61,677 nt of DNA from Pseudoneurospora amorphoporcata (taxonomy: Eukaryota; Ascomycota; Sordariomycetes; Sordariales; Sordariaceae). The notes beneath the pieces are model-generated. The model was not told the origin of the DNA. It worked only from the letters and a program-made list of their open reading frames with translations, and made no database searches. Where the stretch lies: assembly GCA_033297205.1 (NCBI GenBank), contig MU859266.1, forward strand, positions 1-61,677, read 5' to 3'. The position numbers and the translations under genes were made by a program. Positions within the stretch are counted from its first letter, which is position 1. Every line of letters begins with the position of its first letter. Below are positions 60,201 through 61,677 of the stretch, one piece after another.

Positions 60201-61677
60201 TCTAGGCCGCACTGAATGGTGCCCTTATATTAGAAAGAAGTTGAAGGTCGCTTTCGTTGAATGTTCTACGGCGGGAGGCAAGGCGTACTATAGAGGGAGG
60301 GTGCTCATCGATCCCGATAATACCGCTACCCACCTACTACTTATCCACCGCGCTCACTCGTCACTAACGGCGGGTTACCTAGGTAGAGACAAGATATGGG
60401 CATGGATGAACGAGTATTGGTACTGGCTAGGCATGGTAGAAGCCGTTCGGGCTTACTGTAAAGGTTGCTTGGTGTGTTCGAAAACGAAGGTATCGCGGCG
60501 CGCTAAGGCAGGCTATCTTAAGCCTATGCCTGCGGCCTACGTGTTATGGACGGACATTTCGGTTGATTACGTCTCTCCGTTGCTAGAAAGTTTATATCTG
60601 GGTTAGAAGTTCAAGCATATTGCCGTCGTGGTAGACCGCTTGACGAAGATGCGCCACTATATCCCCACTGTCACTATGGAAGCGGAAGAACTGGCGGACC
60701 GCTTTATTGACCGCATCTACACCCTTTACGGCCTACCAGATACCGTTATTTCCGACCGCGGCTCCTAGTTCGTTTCTCTATTCTGGTCTACGATCTACAG
60801 ACGCCTAGCCATCAAGAGGCTGTTGAACTCCGCTTTCCACCCACAGACCAATACCCAGACGGAGCGCATCAACGTAGAGATGGAGTAATATTTACGTATC
60901 TTCGTCAATTGGGTATAGATAGACTGGGCACGATGGCTCCCACTAGCGGAGTTCGCAGGTAACAATATGGTTTCTAAGACCACGGGCGTAACTCCCTTCT
61001 TTGCCAACTATGGCTTTCACCCCCGCATAGGCGTTGAGCCCGCAGCGGTTGTACCGTCAGAAGGCTTCTCACCGGCACAACAGAAGGAATACTTAAAGGC
61101 CAACGAACTGCTCGCTCGTTTTGAGGCTATTTGGGATTATATACGTACCTCTACAAAGAAGGCACAAGACAGATACGAGGCCAACGCCAACGAGAATCGG
61201 TCAGACGCACCAAAATACCGCTCTGGTGATTCCGTTATGCTGAATACGACTAATCTCAACGACGGCAGGCCACACGATAAGCTTTGCCCCCGATGGGAGG
61301 GCCCTTTTAAGGTAGATTAGGCACGTTCCTATAACGTCAAGCTGATCTTACCTGCCAATATGAAGTGCTCGCCAGTTTTCCATGTCTCTATAGTTAAACC
61401 CCACTACGCGGGCCTTCCTAGCCAAGCCGATTTGCAGGGCGACGTGCGAGCTAACGAAGGCAGGGTAATGGTTAGGACTGATGATTACGAAGAAGTGGCA
61501 GAGTAGGAACTCAACAGGCTATTGGACTACTTCTAACGAGGAGGCAACCGTCACTGGTTCTACACCGTGAAGTGGAAGTATTACAACCCTACCGACGAGC
61601 CCCTTGATAACGTTAAGGGAGTAAGAGAAGCCGTTACCACCTTCCATCGCGATCACCCAGATGCGCCCATCCCGCCA
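57205..61677 (+). pseudogene. Degenerate pol of the chromovirus (PR-RT-RH-IN-chromodomain), truncated by window
   Basis: One frame, shifted by -1 relative to gag and overlapping it slightly. Protease DSGC near 57415; reverse transcriptase about 58640-59480 with VDYRGIN and the catalytic box reading YLDN in place of YLDD (59149-59157); RNase H from 59590 (EIDAS); integrase zinc region 60340-60490 with the second His changed to Tyr (60376-60378); DDE core 60550-60900; chromodomain-like end 61500-61660 (TVKWKYYNPTDEPLDNV). About 20 TAG and 3 TAA stops (59092, about 60886, 61534) interrupt it. Sites conserved as Gln or Trp in this family have become stops, matching CAG/CAA and TGG hit by RIP. Confidence 0.85.

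Larger units (their letters stand above)
55151..61677 (+). mobile_element. Ty3/gypsy LTR retrotransposon (chromovirus), RIP-damaged, 3' end outside the window
   Basis: Gag, protease, reverse transcriptase, RNase H, integrase and a C-terminal chromodomain occur in Ty3/gypsy order, so this is a chromovirus. By hand count about 32 in-frame TAG and 3 TAA interrupt the coding frames. The presumed 5' LTR starts near 55151; its end and the primer site were not resolved, and the 3' LTR lies outside. CCTATAAGGTAG occurs twice (55573, 55594) before gag. Non-functional copy: metal-binding and catalytic residues are also changed by CpA-to-TpA type mutations. Confidence 0.9.

Noticed and set aside
55637..61677. 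TAG read as a sense codon (recoded element)
   Set aside because: The same copy has lost zinc-binding histidines and the second Asp of the RT box by CpA/TpG changes, and some stops are TAA at family Gln sites. Stops also fall on Trp sites. RIP explains all of these better than recoding.
1..61677. CRISPR arrays, operons or bacterial terminators
   Set aside because: Gene structure is eukaryotic with spliceosomal introns, and no regularly spaced identical repeats were seen.

Overview
The window is nuclear DNA of a filamentous ascomycete, most likely Sordariaceae (Neurospora/Sordaria). Genes are split by short introns (about 50-250 bp) with GTNNGT donors and CTAAC branch sites. The products are fungal, and the first gene is an unmistakable relative of Neurospora crassa cellodextrin transporter CDT-1. 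Transposon remnants carry C-to-T damage at CpA on both strands, the mark of repeat-induced point mutation (RIP). Exon structures were assembled by hand from reading frames and splice signals. No tRNA, rRNA or CRISPR was found.

Left part (1-23 kb): a CDT-1-type transporter (minus); a 3.3 kb non-coding stretch holding a complete 414 bp non-autonomous DNA transposon with 8 bp target duplication; a predicted pseudokinase/beta-propeller fusion (minus); a homocysteine S-methyltransferase (plus); an NAD(P)-dependent SDR lacking its catalytic Tyr (minus); a hydantoinase/S-methyl-thiohydantoin-desulfurase fusion (plus); a vacuolar-type Ca2+/H+ exchanger beginning with a 4-nt coding exon (plus); and the ribosome-assembly WD40 protein Notchless/Rsa4 (plus).

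Middle (23-46 kb): a 6.5 kb gene-poor stretch precedes a regulatory trehalose synthase subunit (Tps3/Tsl1 type, both enzyme domains degenerate). It is followed by a branched-chain aminotransferase, a HAK-type K+ transporter (hak-1) and the meiotic MutS homologue MSH4, which has a four-copy tandem repeat just upstream.

Right part (46-61.7 kb): an 82-bp poly(A) tract, a CSC1/OSCA-like channel (minus), divergent from a dynamin-family GTPase (plus). After that come an AT-rich relic and a chromodomain-bearing Ty3/gypsy retrotransposon, riddled with in-frame stops and running off the end of the window.

Most genes are core housekeeping or transport functions in a conserved euchromatic block. The transporter, K+ and Ca2+ carriers and CSC1-like protein are membrane transport. 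The methyltransferase, SDR and hydantoinase fusion lie within 7 kb of each other and could share a sulfur or nitrogen salvage role, which is inference only.
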